Positions 1-9,265 of a stretch of DNA of 64,000 bases are shown in pieces (within the stretch, counting starts at the first letter, position 1; each line of letters opens with the position of its first letter). The position numbers were made by a program, and so were the translations under genes. Source of the DNA: NORP110 sp051251595 (lineage in GTDB: Bacteria > Pseudomonadota > Alphaproteobacteria > Rhodobacterales > Rhodobacteraceae); the NCBI GenBank assembly GCA_051251595.1, contig JBPOFA010000004.1, forward strand, positions 186,001-250,000, read 5' to 3'. A model generated the notes under the pieces. That model was not told where the DNA came from, made no database searches, and saw nothing but the letters and a program-made list of their open reading frames with translations.

Positions 1-2
1 AA

Positions 3-1232
3 CTTCGCGACGACTGGGAGCGTTCCGGCTGGGGCAATCTGGGTGAACCAAAAGCGAAATACGTTTTGTACAAAGACTTCGGTACAGAAGAAACGCGGTC
101 TTTGGCTTTTGTTCAAAACCAGTACGACATCGATACATTCATGAGCCCGGATACAATCGAAGCTGCAAAGCGTCGGAATCCTGCGATTGAGACTTTTTCC
201 AAGACGTTCCCATATCATGACATGAACGATGCATGTTCTTGGGGTGTCTATTTCAACCAGCAAAAAGCACCATACGACAACGCGGCTGTGCGTTGGGCCT
301 TGGCCTTGTCAATCGATCTGGAACAGGTTGGCATGACAGCGCTAAGTGGCCAGTTCAAAGCGTCAGCATTGCCAATCGCTGCGACCCCGATTACCGAGCC
401 GCTTTACTATGCGCCCATGGAATCCTGGCTGAATGAGCTGACTTTGGAAGATGGCTATAAGCCCTTCAATCCAGAGTTTGGGCAAAGCGTAGTCGCTGCA
501 CTGCTAGAGCAGGGCGCTGACGAAGCCACATTGCCGACCGGCGATGCGGTGGCCCAGGGCTTTGGTATGGGCTGGTGGAAACATGACCCCGCAGAGGCAG
601 AAAAACTGCTCGCCTCGGTTGGTATCAAGAAAGGCGACGACGGAATGTACGTCTTGCCTGATGGATCCCCTTGGGAATTGGACTTTGCAATTCCGGCCGA
701 TTGGAACAAGGTTCTGCAGCGTGTTGGGTTCTCTGTTGCCGACAGCTGGCGCAAAGCAGGGTTCAACGTTTCAGCGCGTCAAGCTGATGGCGGTGAATTC
801 CGGTCTACGCAAAACATCAACGCCAGAAACGAACTGCAGCTTAACTGGTCGAACTCTTGTGTGTTTAACTCCAACTGGCGCAACAACTGGGCACAGCTGC
901 GGGAAGACAACGTAAAGCCGTTCGATTCCGATGAGCCGCTGAACGGGAACTTTCTTCGGGTTACGGATCAAAGCATCTTTGATCTGATTAAATCCAGTGC
1001 AAATCTGGAAACCACATCCGAAGAAAACCTGGAAGTTGGTCGGGAAATCACCCAGAAGCTGGTCGGGGACATGCAAGTCATCACTTTGATGAACATCCCA
1101 ACCACGATCCCAACCAATAGCACCTATTGGACGAATTACACCAAGCAGGATAATTTCTATGCTGCGCCTTACACATGGTGGAGCTCGTTCAAGAAGACTT
1201 TGGTTAACATAGAGCCAACAGGTCAGCAATAA
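3..1232 (+). CDS. ABC transporter substrate-binding protein, family 5, C-terminal part (5' end outside window)
   Basis: Open from the left edge of the window without an upstream stop, so only about 409 C-terminal residues are visible and the true start lies outside. The sequence has the look of the SBP_bac_5 (DppA/OppA-like) periplasmic binding proteins, ending in an aromatic-rich tail (YAAPYTWWSSFKKT). It is followed by two permeases and two ATPases in DppBCDF order, which supports the call. Family 5 proteins bind peptides but also oligosaccharides. The downstream glycoside hydrolases and acetyl esterase make an oligosaccharide the likelier ligand here (inference). A strong hairpin follows the stop codon, as is common after binding-protein genes that need more transcript than the rest of their operon. 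Confidence 0.88.
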   Translation, partial: LRDDWERSGWGNLGEPKAKYVLYKDFGTEETRSLAFVQNQYDIDTFMSPDTIEAAKRRNPAIETFSKTFPYHDMNDACSWGVYFNQQKAPYDNAAVRWALALSIDLEQVGMTALSGQFKASALPIAATPITEPLYYAPMESWLNELTLEDGYKPFNPEFGQSVVAALLEQGADEATLPTGDAVAQGFGMGWWKHDPAEAEKLLASVGIKKGDDGMYVLPDGSPWELDFAIPADWNKVLQRVGFSVADSWRKAGFNVSARQADGGEFRSTQNINARNELQLNWSNSCVFNSNWRNNWAQLREDNVKPFDSDEPLNGNFLRVTDQSIFDLIKSSANLETTSEENLEVGREITQKLVGDMQVITLMNIPTTIPTNSTYWTNYTKQDNFYAAPYTWWSSFKKTLVNIEPTGQQ

Positions 1233-1245
1233 TTGACATGTTGTC

Positions 1246-1273
1246 GCGGGGCGGGCTTTGCTGTCCGCCCCGC
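1246..1273 (+). promoter_or_regulatory. Stem-loop between binding-protein and permease genes
   Basis: GCGGGGCGG at 1246-1254 pairs perfectly with CCGCCCCGC at 1265-1273 around a 10-base loop. No clean T-run follows, only a mildly T-rich stretch. It lies in the 72-base gap before the permease start, so it probably acts as a partial terminator or 3'-end stabiliser that raises binding-protein mRNA over permease mRNA. Function is inferred from position. Confidence 0.6.
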
Positions 1274-1304
1274 AGCTTTGTTCTCATGAACTCAAGGACT
1301 TAAC

Positions 1305-2306
1305 ATGGGCGTACTTCAATACGTGGCAAAAAGACTGGCGTTGTATTTCGCGGTATTGCTCGTTGCTCTAACCATCACTTTTTTCTTGCCGCGTCTTATG
1401 CCGTCAAGCCCGATTGACGCCTATATCGGCCAGTTGCAAGCTGCGTCTAACGGCAGTTTGTCGACCGAAGCCATTGAAGATCTACGTGCAAATCTGGAAG
1501 AACTTTATGGGCTTAAGGGCAGCCTGTTTTCACAGTATGTCGGGTACATGAAACGCGTCGTCCTGCATTTCGATTTTGGACCTTCGTTTTCGTATTTTCC
1601 GCAATCCGTGTCCTCTATCATCATGAACGCCTTGCCCTGGACGCTGACCCTGCTTTTGACGACCACTTTCCTGGGGTGGATCCTGGGCAATCTGGTTGGC
1701 TTGGTCGCGGGGTATTTCCACGAACGAAAATTGGCGACCGTTTTGGAAATACTTGGGATCATGATCTACCCAATTCCGTATTATATTCTGGCGGTCACGG
1801 TTATCATGCTGTTCGCCTATATCTATCCGATTTTCCCATTGGCGCCGACATTCCCGACCGGGGCCATGTCTTTCGATAAGATCGGAACAGTCATTTACAA
1901 TGCGCTGCTGCCAGCCTTGACGTTGGTGCTGGCGCGGTTCGGTTGGGAAATTCTGACGATGAAGGCCTTGGCCATTGCCACCAAGGAAGAGCCATACGCC
2001 GTTTACGCCCGACTAAAGGGCGCGACGAACTGGACCCGGATGAGCCGATACGTGTTTCGCAATGCGATGCTTCCGCAGGTCACCGCGCTCGCCCTGTCTT
2101 TGGGGATGGTTTTCAACGGCGCTTTGCTGACCGAAATTCTGTTTTCCTATCCCGGCGTAGGTCTTTTGATGCGCACGGCCGCCAGCAGCGGAGACTACAA
2201 CGTGCTTTATGGTGCGATTACCATTTCGATCATCGCGGTTGCGACGGCGGGACTTGTGATCGACCTTCTATACCCCATCCTTGATCCGCGGATACGACAC
2301 AAATGA
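1305..2306 (+). CDS. ABC transporter permease, DppB/OppB type
   Basis: Inner-membrane permease of 333 residues. A first transmembrane helix at about residues 9-30 is followed by a large periplasmic segment and a BPD_transp_1 core with five further helices, the standard DppB topology. The cytoplasmic EAA-like loop that docks the ATPase is visible as YARLKGATNWTRMSRYVFRN. The start ATG follows AAGGA with suitable spacing. The stop overlaps the next permease start by four bases (ATGA), so the two are translationally coupled. Length and gene order match the family. The substrate cannot be read from the permease; the hydrolase genes downstream suggest an oligosaccharide. Confidence 0.93.
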   Translation: MGVLQYVAKRLALYFAVLLVALTITFFLPRLMPSSPIDAYIGQLQAASNGSLSTEAIEDLRANLEELYGLKGSLFSQYVGYMKRVVLHFDFGPSFSYFPQSVSSIIMNALPWTLTLLLTTTFLGWILGNLVGLVAGYFHERKLATVLEILGIMIYPIPYYILAVTVIMLFAYIYPIFPLAPTFPTGAMSFDKIGTVIYNALLPALTLVLARFGWEILTMKALAIATKEEPYAVYARLKGATNWTRMSRYVFRNAMLPQVTALALSLGMVFNGALLTEILFSYPGVGLLMRTAASSGDYNVLYGAITISIIAVATAGLVIDLLYPILDPRIRHK

Positions 2307-3202
2307 CCCATGACTCTCAGACCGTAGCCGAGGGCGTGACGCCCAAACAAAACAGCAGCCTGCTGCGCAGATACGGATGGTTGCTGAACGCTCGACTGAT
2401 CATAGGGCTGTCGATCGTCCTGATCCTGGCCGTCGGTAGTTTTATCCTGCCAATATTCTGCCCAATCGATCCATCCGAGCAGTCGTCTTATCCGCGTAAC
2501 TTGCCTGTGTCATTCAAGCATTTTCTGGGCACCAATGCCCTGGGACAGGATATCTTTTGGTATCTGGTGTATTCGGTCCGCAACTCTTTGACGTTAGGCC
2601 TTCTTGTCGCGACGGGGGTGACGATCATCGCCACGATCGTTGGCCTGTCGGCGGGCTATATCGGCGGGAAATTTGAGCGCGTGGCAATGTTGGTGGTCGA
2701 CACTTTTATCACCATGCCGCTGCTTCCCATTCTGATCATTCTGGGCGCGCTTATTCGAGGGAACTCTACCTTCCTGACGGTCGGTTTTATCATCATCGCC
2801 TTTGGTTGGGCTTGGACGGCACGGACTGTGCGATCGATGGCGCTGACCCTGCGGGAACGAGAATTTATCAACATGGCTCGATTTGCCGGGGCGAACACGT
2901 TTGACATCATCACCAAGGAAATCTTTCCTTACGTCTCTGCGTTTCTTCTGGTGGGGTTCATCAACACCGTCTTGTTCGCAATCAACACAGAGGCAACGTT
3001 GGCTGTGATCGGGCTGTCCAAGGTCGAAGTTCCGACATTGGGGTCAATCATCTTTTGGGCGCTGAACTATAATGCGTTGTTCACTGGGCATTACCTGTGG
3101 CTGGTGGCGCCGATTATCACCACGGTCCTTTTGTTTCTTGGGCTTTTCCTTTCGTCCACCGGCTTTAACGCAGCCTTTGCCAGCAAACGTGGTGTCGCAT
3201 GA
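2303..3202 (+). CDS. ABC transporter permease, DppC/OppC type
   Basis: Second permease of the importer, 299 residues. An N-terminal cytoplasmic tail of about 30 residues precedes helix one (LIIGLSIVLILAVGSFILPIF), then comes the OppC_N region and the BPD_transp_1 core. The EAA loop is visible (REFINMARFAGANTFDIITK). It starts four bases inside the upstream permease and overlaps the following ATPase by four bases, so all members of the importer are tightly coupled. Together with the DppB-like protein it should form the heterodimeric channel in the inner membrane. Confidence 0.93.
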   Translation: MTHDSQTVAEGVTPKQNSSLLRRYGWLLNARLIIGLSIVLILAVGSFILPIFCPIDPSEQSSYPRNLPVSFKHFLGTNALGQDIFWYLVYSVRNSLTLGLLVATGVTIIATIVGLSAGYIGGKFERVAMLVVDTFITMPLLPILIILGALIRGNSTFLTVGFIIIAFGWAWTARTVRSMALTLREREFINMARFAGANTFDIITKEIFPYVSAFLLVGFINTVLFAINTEATLAVIGLSKVEVPTLGSIIFWALNYNALFTGHYLWLVAPIITTVLLFLGLFLSSTGFNAAFASKRGVA

Positions 3203-4170
3203 TACGTCTGAACAAAATCGTCGCAACTTATCGAACTGGTCGGGGCACGATCAATGCCGTGGATGGGGTTGATATCGAAATCCCAGACGGTTGCATCTTG
3301 GGTGTCGCTGGAGAGTCTGGCTGTGGTAAATCGACTTTGATGAAGGTCATTTATGGCGACATCAATTCGCCCATGTCTTTGTCAGCGGGCACCGTGGAAT
3401 ACGGGTTTGATGACGAAAAAGGCGTTCCCATCACCAGCGCCAATGTGCGCGACCAGTGGTTTCGTCGGATATCCTATATTCCGCAAAGTTCCATGAACTC
3501 TCTCAACCCCGTTGTGCGCATCGGCAAGCAGTTCATTGATTTCCCAGGCAGTGAGCCGGACAAAAAACTGGTTCTGGAAAACGTCAAAAAATTCATCTCT
3601 AAGCTGGGTTTGCCAGAGGAAATTCTGGAATCCTATCCGCACCAATTGTCTGGCGGCATGCGTCAGCGGGTTATGATCGCGATGGCGACGTTCTTTCAGC
3701 CGGAACTGATCCTTGCAGATGAACCGACGACCGCGCTGGACGTTGTGGTGCAAAAAGAGATCCTGATGTTGTTGATGGAGCTGCAAGAGCAGATGGGCAA
3801 TACCATCGTGCTGGTGTCCCATGACATGGGCGTCCATTATCAGCTGACACATCGTATGTTGATCATGTATGCGGCCAAGGCTGTGGAATACGGCGAATCT
3901 GATCGTATTTTTTCCGAACCGCTGCATCCCTATACGCGATTGTTGATCAACTCTTTGCCGACAATTGGTGATGAGGGCGCGCGTGAGGGGATCCCCGGAA
4001 GCCCGCCCAGTCTTTGGGGGAATCTCAGCGGGTGTCGCTTTGCCGATCGCTGTCCTTTGGCAACGGATCGGTGCCGCGCAGAAGAGCCGCCCTTGGTTGA
4101 ACACAGGCCCGGCCAGTTTGCCGCCTGCCACTATGCCGGAACTGACGTTCCAAAATCAGGAGCTGCATAA
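3199..4170 (+). CDS. ABC transporter ATP-binding protein, DppD/OppD type
   Basis: Cytoplasmic ATPase of 323 residues. Walker A is GESGCGKST at residues 38-46, the signature is LSGGMRQR, and Walker B is LILADEPTTALD. The C-terminus carries the oligo_HPY extension with its cysteine cluster (GCRFADRCPLATDRC, then a later ACHY), typical of DppD-class subunits and proposed to hold an iron-sulfur cluster in that family. It overlaps the upstream permease by four bases and the next ATPase by one base (TAATG). It would pair with the DppF-like subunit to power transport. Confidence 0.94.
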   Translation: MIRLNKIVATYRTGRGTINAVDGVDIEIPDGCILGVAGESGCGKSTLMKVIYGDINSPMSLSAGTVEYGFDDEKGVPITSANVRDQWFRRISYIPQSSMNSLNPVVRIGKQFIDFPGSEPDKKLVLENVKKFISKLGLPEEILESYPHQLSGGMRQRVMIAMATFFQPELILADEPTTALDVVVQKEILMLLMELQEQMGNTIVLVSHDMGVHYQLTHRMLIMYAAKAVEYGESDRIFSEPLHPYTRLLINSLPTIGDEGAREGIPGSPPSLWGNLSGCRFADRCPLATDRCRAEEPPLVEHRPGQFAACHYAGTDVPKSGAA

Positions 4171-4997
4171 TGGCCGTTATTCTTAGAACTGAAAACCTGA
4201 ACAAAGATTATCGTCTGGGCAGCCTGACGCGAAACAAGAAAATCCGGGCTTTGGACGATGTGAACCTGAACATCGAAAGCGACAAGCCAACGATCATCAG
4301 TGTTGTGGGCGAGTCTGGCAGCGGTAAAACGACCCTGGCCAAAACGCTTTTGCGGCTTGTTCAGCCAACCTCGGGCCGGGCGATCGTGTATGATCGGGTT
4401 GTTGCTGGTGCTGGAAATTTGCAGACCAAAAAGGAATTCCTATCCTCGGTTCAGCCAATCTTTCAGAACCCTTTTGAGGCGTTCAGCCGCTATCGTCCGG
4501 TGGATGCGTATTTGGCCGAAACGGCCACCCGCGTTGCGGGCCTTTCCGGGTCTGCCGTCGTGGATGCTGTGTCACAGGCGTTGTCTTCGGTTGGGCTGGA
4601 GTATGATGATGTGCACGGCAAATACAGCAATCAGTTTTCGGGCGGCGAATTGCAGCGGGTTTCCATTGCACGCGCCCTTATCCCGCAGCCCAGCCTGATT
4701 GTTGCGGATGAGCCCGTCAGCATGATCGACGCGTCCCGGCGCATGATCATCATCAACCTCTTCAAACGGTTGCGCGACGAAGATGGGCGAAGCTTTTTGT
4801 ACATCACCCACGATCTTGCGACGGCGTATTACATCAGTGATTTCGTTGCGGTGATGAACAAGGGGCGGATCGTCGAATTCGGGTCCGCGACAGAGGTCAT
4901 GTCAAACCCGCAGCACGATTACACAAAGTTGCTGTTATCTTCTATTCCAACCACCAAAAGCCGCTGGCGCCCGCGAAAGACGGCTGCTTCGGCTTAG
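4170..4997 (+). CDS. ABC transporter ATP-binding protein, DppF/OppF type
   Basis: Second ATPase of the importer, 275 residues. Walker A is GESGSGKTT at 47-55, the signature is SGGELQRVSIARAL, and Walker B is LIVADEPVSMID. The protein ends soon after the H-loop region (YITHDLATAYYISD) and lacks the cysteine-bearing oligo_HPY extension of its partner. It is therefore shorter than many OppF proteins but complete as a nucleotide-binding domain. The start overlaps the stop of the preceding ATPase by one base. The hydrolase gene downstream begins 52 bases later and may share the transcript. Confidence 0.92.
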   Translation: MAVILRTENLNKDYRLGSLTRNKKIRALDDVNLNIESDKPTIISVVGESGSGKTTLAKTLLRLVQPTSGRAIVYDRVVAGAGNLQTKKEFLSSVQPIFQNPFEAFSRYRPVDAYLAETATRVAGLSGSAVVDAVSQALSSVGLEYDDVHGKYSNQFSGGELQRVSIARALIPQPSLIVADEPVSMIDASRRMIIINLFKRLRDEDGRSFLYITHDLATAYYISDFVAVMNKGRIVEFGSATEVMSNPQHDYTKLLLSSIPTTKSRWRPRKTAASA

Positions 4998-5049
4998 AAC
5001 GCGCTGATTTCTGTAGGCGGTTTCACAATTCTAAATATCGGGGATTCTC

Positions 5050-6642
5050 GTGACTGAAAATTTGACAAAGGGCGGTATCGTTCCGCTATGGGGCCGGTTT
5101 GAGGCTGCGTTCCAGGGGCCAGAAGATGGCAATCCTTTTGTGGACATCAATCTGAGCGCCGTTTTTCGCAACGGCGATCAAACGATCAATGTTCCGGGGT
5201 TTTATGATGGCGAGGGGCGGTATCTTGTCCGCTTTATGCCAGAACAGGAAGGTGAATGGACCTTTGAAACCAGCAGCAATCACGATGCATTGAACGGACG
5301 GGTTGGCGCGTTTTCGGTTGGCCCTGCCCAGGACGGCAACCGCGGACCTGTGCGCGTTGCTGACAAACATTTCTTTGGCTTTGCGGATGGCGCACGGTTT
5401 TTCCCCTTCGGCACAACCGCCTATGCCTGGAACCATCAGGGCGAAGCGATGGAGCAAGAAACTCTTGCCTCGCTCAAAGCGTCGCCGTTCAACAAGATCC
5501 GCATGTGTGTGTTCCCCAAGCATTATCGCTATAACGAGGTTGAACCAGAAACCTACCCTTTCAAGCTTTTGCAAAAGGGTGACAGCACATGGGGTGGCAA
5601 AAGCCCGGTCGACAGCTGGAAATTTGATTTTGACGCATTTAACCCTGCCTTTTTCGCGCATCTCGAAGACCGGATTCAGGATCTGGCAGAGATCGGCGTT
5701 CAGGCGGATTTGATCCTGTTGCATCCCTATGACAGATGGGGTTTTGCGAACATGTCCAAGGATCAGGATGACCGGTATTTGCGGTATGTTGTTGCACGTC
5801 TGGCGTCGTTCCCGAATGTCTGGTGGTCCATGGCGAATGAGTACGATTTCATGGCCACCAAGACCCTTGCGGATTGGGACAGAATGATTGACGTCGTCGC
5901 AACTGCCGATCCCTCGGGGCATCTTTTGTCGATCCACAATGGTTTTGAGTTTTACGACGCCCGGAACCCGCAGGTCACCCATGGCAGCATTCAACGCGGC
6001 GACACCACCCGCGCTGCGTATTTCCGCAAGGAATATGACAAGCCGATCATGGTCGACGAATGCGGCTATGAGGGGAATGTCCCTGAATGGTGGGGCAACA
6101 TTTCGGCACTAGAGCTTGTGCATCGCATATGGTCGGGAACGGTCAATGGCGGCTATGTAACGCATGGCGAAAGCTTTTTGGATCCCGAGGACAAGCTGTG
6201 GTGGGGCAAAGGCGGGCATATGGTGGGTGAAAGCGTGGCGCGCATCGCTTTCTTGAAACGCCTGATGGAAGATGGCCCACAGAACGGGCTAGAGCCGATG
6301 TCGCATTCCGGCACCTATCGCATGGCCGTTGCTGGCGGCATTGATGATGTCAGGTTGGGGCAGCTCAAAGACCCTGAACCGGGCGAAGAAGATTGGCCAG
6401 CCGTATCATCCATGTATGCCGCCGCGGGGCAGAAGCACGAATATTACCTGACCTATTTCGGGCAAAACCAACCGGGTGAATATGCCGCCGTGGTGCCACC
6501 AGGCGAAGACTATTCGGCCACATTGATTGACATCTGGGACATGACGGAGACACCCCTGTCCTCAAAACTGCAACGTGGCGATGTACTGCGGTTTCCGCAA
6601 CGCCCTTATCAGGCGATCGTTTTAAAACGCGTCCACGCCTAA
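5050..6642 (+). CDS. DUF5060 / apiosidase-like (DUF4038) glycoside hydrolase, paralogue 1
   Basis: A 530-residue protein starting at GTG. It has an N-terminal beta-sandwich of DUF5060 type (about 1-90, with VPGFYDGEGRYLVRFMP), a TIM-barrel domain of the DUF4038 apiosidase-like group (about 105-425) and a small C-terminal beta domain (DUF5605-like). Likely acid/base Glu264 lies in SMANEYDF and the second acid is Glu337 in MVDECGYEG, the clan GH-A arrangement. No signal peptide is visible, so it should act on imported oligosaccharide in the cytoplasm. It is followed 22 bases later by a clear paralogue. The exact sugar linkage is unknown; apiosidase and other activities occur in related families. 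Confidence 0.82.
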   Translation: MTENLTKGGIVPLWGRFEAAFQGPEDGNPFVDINLSAVFRNGDQTINVPGFYDGEGRYLVRFMPEQEGEWTFETSSNHDALNGRVGAFSVGPAQDGNRGPVRVADKHFFGFADGARFFPFGTTAYAWNHQGEAMEQETLASLKASPFNKIRMCVFPKHYRYNEVEPETYPFKLLQKGDSTWGGKSPVDSWKFDFDAFNPAFFAHLEDRIQDLAEIGVQADLILLHPYDRWGFANMSKDQDDRYLRYVVARLASFPNVWWSMANEYDFMATKTLADWDRMIDVVATADPSGHLLSIHNGFEFYDARNPQVTHGSIQRGDTTRAAYFRKEYDKPIMVDECGYEGNVPEWWGNISALELVHRIWSGTVNGGYVTHGESFLDPEDKLWWGKGGHMVGESVARIAFLKRLMEDGPQNGLEPMSHSGTYRMAVAGGIDDVRLGQLKDPEPGEEDWPAVSSMYAAAGQKHEYYLTYFGQNQPGEYAAVVPPGEDYSATLIDIWDMTETPLSSKLQRGDVLRFPQRPYQAIVLKRVHA

Positions 6643-6664
6643 ACCGAAAAGAAAGAGAATTTTC

Positions 6665-8185
6665 ATGTCGGATACTAAAATCAGCAAATGGGACTTTTTT
6701 CAGCTCGACCTGTCAGGCCCGTCCACGGGCAATCCTTATCTGGATGTCAGTCTGGAAGCGCGGTTTTCGCAAGGGGACACCACCATTCGTGTCCCTGGCT
6801 TTTACGACGGGGATGGGCGCTATGTCATCCGGTTCATGCCGCAAGCTGAGGGGGAGTGGAGCTATGAGACCTCTTCCCCTGTTGGAGAGCTGTCCGGGCA
6901 TTCTGGAACAGTGCAAGTCGGTGCGCCACGTCCGGGTGCGCATGGTCCGGTGAGTGTTCAAAACCAGTTTCACTTTGCCTATGAGGATGGCAGCCGCTAT
7001 CTGCCATTTGGCACCACTTGCTATGCCTGGACCCATCAGCCAATTGCGCTGCAGGACGAGACCCTAAAGACACTTGAAACCGCAGGGTTCAACAAGATCC
7101 GCATGGGTGTTTTCCCCAAGGATTATCCATTCAACGTCAACGAAGCCCTGCATGATATCTTTCTGGTGGATGGAAACGGTGATCGCGATTTTGATCAGCC
7201 GAACCCAGAAGCGTTCCGTCATTTCGAAACGCAAATCGGCAAGTTGCGCGACATGGGGATCGAAGCCGACATAATTATTTTCCACCCCTATGACCGTTGG
7301 GGCTATGCCGACATGACGGCCGAACAGGATTACCGCTATGTGGCCTATCTGGCGGCGCGTCTGGCCGCTTACAGCAACGTTTGGTGGTCGCTTGCGAATG
7401 AATATGATTTCCTGCTGGACACGAAACCCATGGAGCAGTGGGATCGCTATTTCCACATTCTTGAGGAAAACGATCCCTACGGGCATCTTCGTTCCATCCA
7501 CAACGGGGATGTGACCAAGAACTACGACCACACAAAACCCTGGGTGACGCATGTCTGCATCCAGAACTGGGACGTCAAACAGACACCCCAGTGGCGCGAT
7601 GATTACGGCAAACCCGTCATCAACGATGAGCCCGAATATGAGGGCAATATCTATCCGGCATGGGGCAACATTTCCGGGCAGGAATTGACGCATCGGTTTT
7701 GGACCACGACCATGCGTGGCGGCTATGCCGGGCATGGCGAAACTTTTGCGCATCCCGAAGACATCATATGGTGGGCAAAGGGTGGCTCGCTTTACGGCGA
7801 CGCGTGGCCTCGCCTGAAATTCTTGCGCGAGGTTTTGGAAGAGGATGCCAAAGAGGGGCTGACGATGATCGGTTCTCTGAATGGCTTTCCATGGAGCAGG
7901 ATTTCCGCAGGTTCAGATGGTGACACGATTTACATTTATCTGGGCGAACACCAACCGGTCCAGTGGACGACGGGCTTGCCAACCGTTGATGGCGACTATG
8001 AGGTTGACATAATTGACACGTGGAACATGACGATCGAACCCGCAACAATTATCCCGGCCCATGTGCCACATCCAACCCGCCACGGTGATATCGTGCGCGG
8101 CGGCAAGGCAGACGCGGCATTTGGCGTTTCATTGCCGGGTAAGCCACATCTTGCCATTCGGTGCCGCCCCGAGCGTAAAGGCTAG
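6665..8185 (+). CDS. DUF5060 / apiosidase-like (DUF4038) glycoside hydrolase, paralogue 2
   Basis: A 506-residue protein sharing the whole architecture of the preceding gene: the same VPGFYDGDGRYVIRFMP segment, PFGTTCYAW, FNKIRMGVFPKDY and TWWGxxxx-type barrel segments. Proposed acid/base is Glu246 (SLANEYDF) and the second acid Glu322 (VINDEPEYEG). It differs in lacking the cysteine after the second acid (DEC in paralogue 1, DEP here) and in a shorter mid-barrel insertion, so the two probably cut different linkages of one glycan. No signal peptide is seen. A long hairpin terminator lies just downstream, which suggests the operon ends here. Confidence 0.82.
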   Translation: MSDTKISKWDFFQLDLSGPSTGNPYLDVSLEARFSQGDTTIRVPGFYDGDGRYVIRFMPQAEGEWSYETSSPVGELSGHSGTVQVGAPRPGAHGPVSVQNQFHFAYEDGSRYLPFGTTCYAWTHQPIALQDETLKTLETAGFNKIRMGVFPKDYPFNVNEALHDIFLVDGNGDRDFDQPNPEAFRHFETQIGKLRDMGIEADIIIFHPYDRWGYADMTAEQDYRYVAYLAARLAAYSNVWWSLANEYDFLLDTKPMEQWDRYFHILEENDPYGHLRSIHNGDVTKNYDHTKPWVTHVCIQNWDVKQTPQWRDDYGKPVINDEPEYEGNIYPAWGNISGQELTHRFWTTTMRGGYAGHGETFAHPEDIIWWAKGGSLYGDAWPRLKFLREVLEEDAKEGLTMIGSLNGFPWSRISAGSDGDTIYIYLGEHQPVQWTTGLPTVDGDYEVDIIDTWNMTIEPATIIPAHVPHPTRHGDIVRGGKADAAFGVSLPGKPHLAIRCRPERKG

Positions 8186-8230
8186 GCCCCGACAGCCTGT
8201 TGGCCTGGTGACGGGCGACTGATCTGAAAT

Positions 8231-8282
8231 GACCCTATCGGCTGACCACTTGACCTTGGTCTGTCGGTAGGGTCTGTCTTTG
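8231..8282 (+). terminator. Long hairpin terminator after the hydrolase pair
   Basis: Bases 8231-8248 pair with 8257-8274 around an 8-base loop. The result is an 18-bp stem with one mismatch and two G-U pairs, followed by the T-rich TGTCTTTG. It lies between the second hydrolase and the esterase, so the esterase may have its own promoter or depend on read-through. Confidence 0.7.
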
Positions 8283-8308
8283 TAGCCTGAAATCGAAAGG
8301 ATCGAACA

Positions 8309-9265
8309 ATGCCGTTTTACGATAAGAGACCGGAAGAGCTTGCCAAATATCATGGCAAGGTGTCCGATCCGGCTGATTTTGACGCGTTTTGGGGCGACAC
8401 AATCAACGAAGCTCGTGCGCTGCCGATCAATGCGCGGTTTGAGCCGTATGACTATGGTTTGTCCCTGATGGATGTCTTTGACGTAAGTTTCAGTGGCTTT
8501 GACGGGCATGAGATACGTGGCTGGTACATCCAACCTGTCGGAGGGGCGTCCAGCTGTGTGGTGAAATACCACGGATACAATGGCGGTCGCGGAATGCCGC
8601 ACGAACATCTGAAATGGCCAGCCACGGGGCGGGCCGTTTTGGTAATGGATACGCGCGGGCAGGGGGCCGGTTGGGCCTCTGGTGCGACAGGGGATCCTGT
8701 TGGATCGGGGCCGGCGCATGCTGGCTATATGACCCGCGGCATATCTGATCCGAAGAGCTATTTTTATCGGCGCGTCTTTACCGATGCCGTACGCGCCTTG
8801 GATGCGGTGCGCACCCGCGCCGACATTGACCCAGGGAAAATTGCTGTTGCGGGCGGCAGCCAAGGGGGCGCTATTTCTCTTGCCGCTGCTGCGCTGGATG
8901 GCAACGTGGCCTGTGCCATGCCGGATGTGCCGTTCCTGTGTGACATGCCCCGCGCAATCGGCCTTGCCCCGCGCGACCCTTATGGCGAGGTTGCGCGCTA
9001 TCTGGCGATCCATCATGACCATGAGGAGATGGTGCTGAAAACGCTCAGCTATTTTGATGGGGTCAATTTCGCCAAACGCGCCAAGATGCCAAGCTTGTTT
9101 TCCGTGGCGATGATGGACACGATTTGTCCGCCGTCTACAGTTTACGCCGCCTATAATTCTTACGCCGGTGAAAAAAGCATCGAGGTTTACAAATACAATG
9201 ACCACGAAGGCGGGGCGGCTGTGCAGCAGCATCGCAAGCTTAGATGGTTGGCGCAGCACCTTTGA
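8309..9265 (+). CDS. Acetyl esterase, CE7 family (acetylxylan esterase / cephalosporin-C deacetylase)
   Basis: A 318-residue alpha/beta hydrolase with all CE7 landmarks: the RGQ motif (MDTRGQGAG), the nucleophile elbow GGSQGG with Ser184, Asp270 (MMDTICPPST) and His299 in the NDHEGG motif. CE7 enzymes are cytoplasmic and remove acetyl groups from imported xylo- or other oligosaccharides. Lack of a signal peptide fits this. The start ATG has AAAGGA seven bases upstream. Placed after an ABC importer and two intracellular hydrolases, it suggests the imported glycan is acetylated. The stop codon abuts that of the convergent LysR gene with no spacer. Confidence 0.93.
   Translation: MPFYDKRPEELAKYHGKVSDPADFDAFWGDTINEARALPINARFEPYDYGLSLMDVFDVSFSGFDGHEIRGWYIQPVGGASSCVVKYHGYNGGRGMPHEHLKWPATGRAVLVMDTRGQGAGWASGATGDPVGSGPAHAGYMTRGISDPKSYFYRRVFTDAVRALDAVRTRADIDPGKIAVAGGSQGGAISLAAAALDGNVACAMPDVPFLCDMPRAIGLAPRDPYGEVARYLAIHHDHEEMVLKTLSYFDGVNFAKRAKMPSLFSVAMMDTICPPSTVYAAYNSYAGEKSIEVYKYNDHEGGAAVQQHRKLRWLAQHL

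Noticed and set aside
5086..5994. About 300-codon frame opposite the first apiosidase-like gene
   Set aside because: No domain, no ribosome-binding site, and it lies wholly inside a well-supported gene.
8129..9259. Long open frame (about 376 codons) opposite the CE7 esterase
   Set aside because: The esterase has its full catalytic triad and family length; the opposite frame has no recognisable domain and is a GC-biased shadow.
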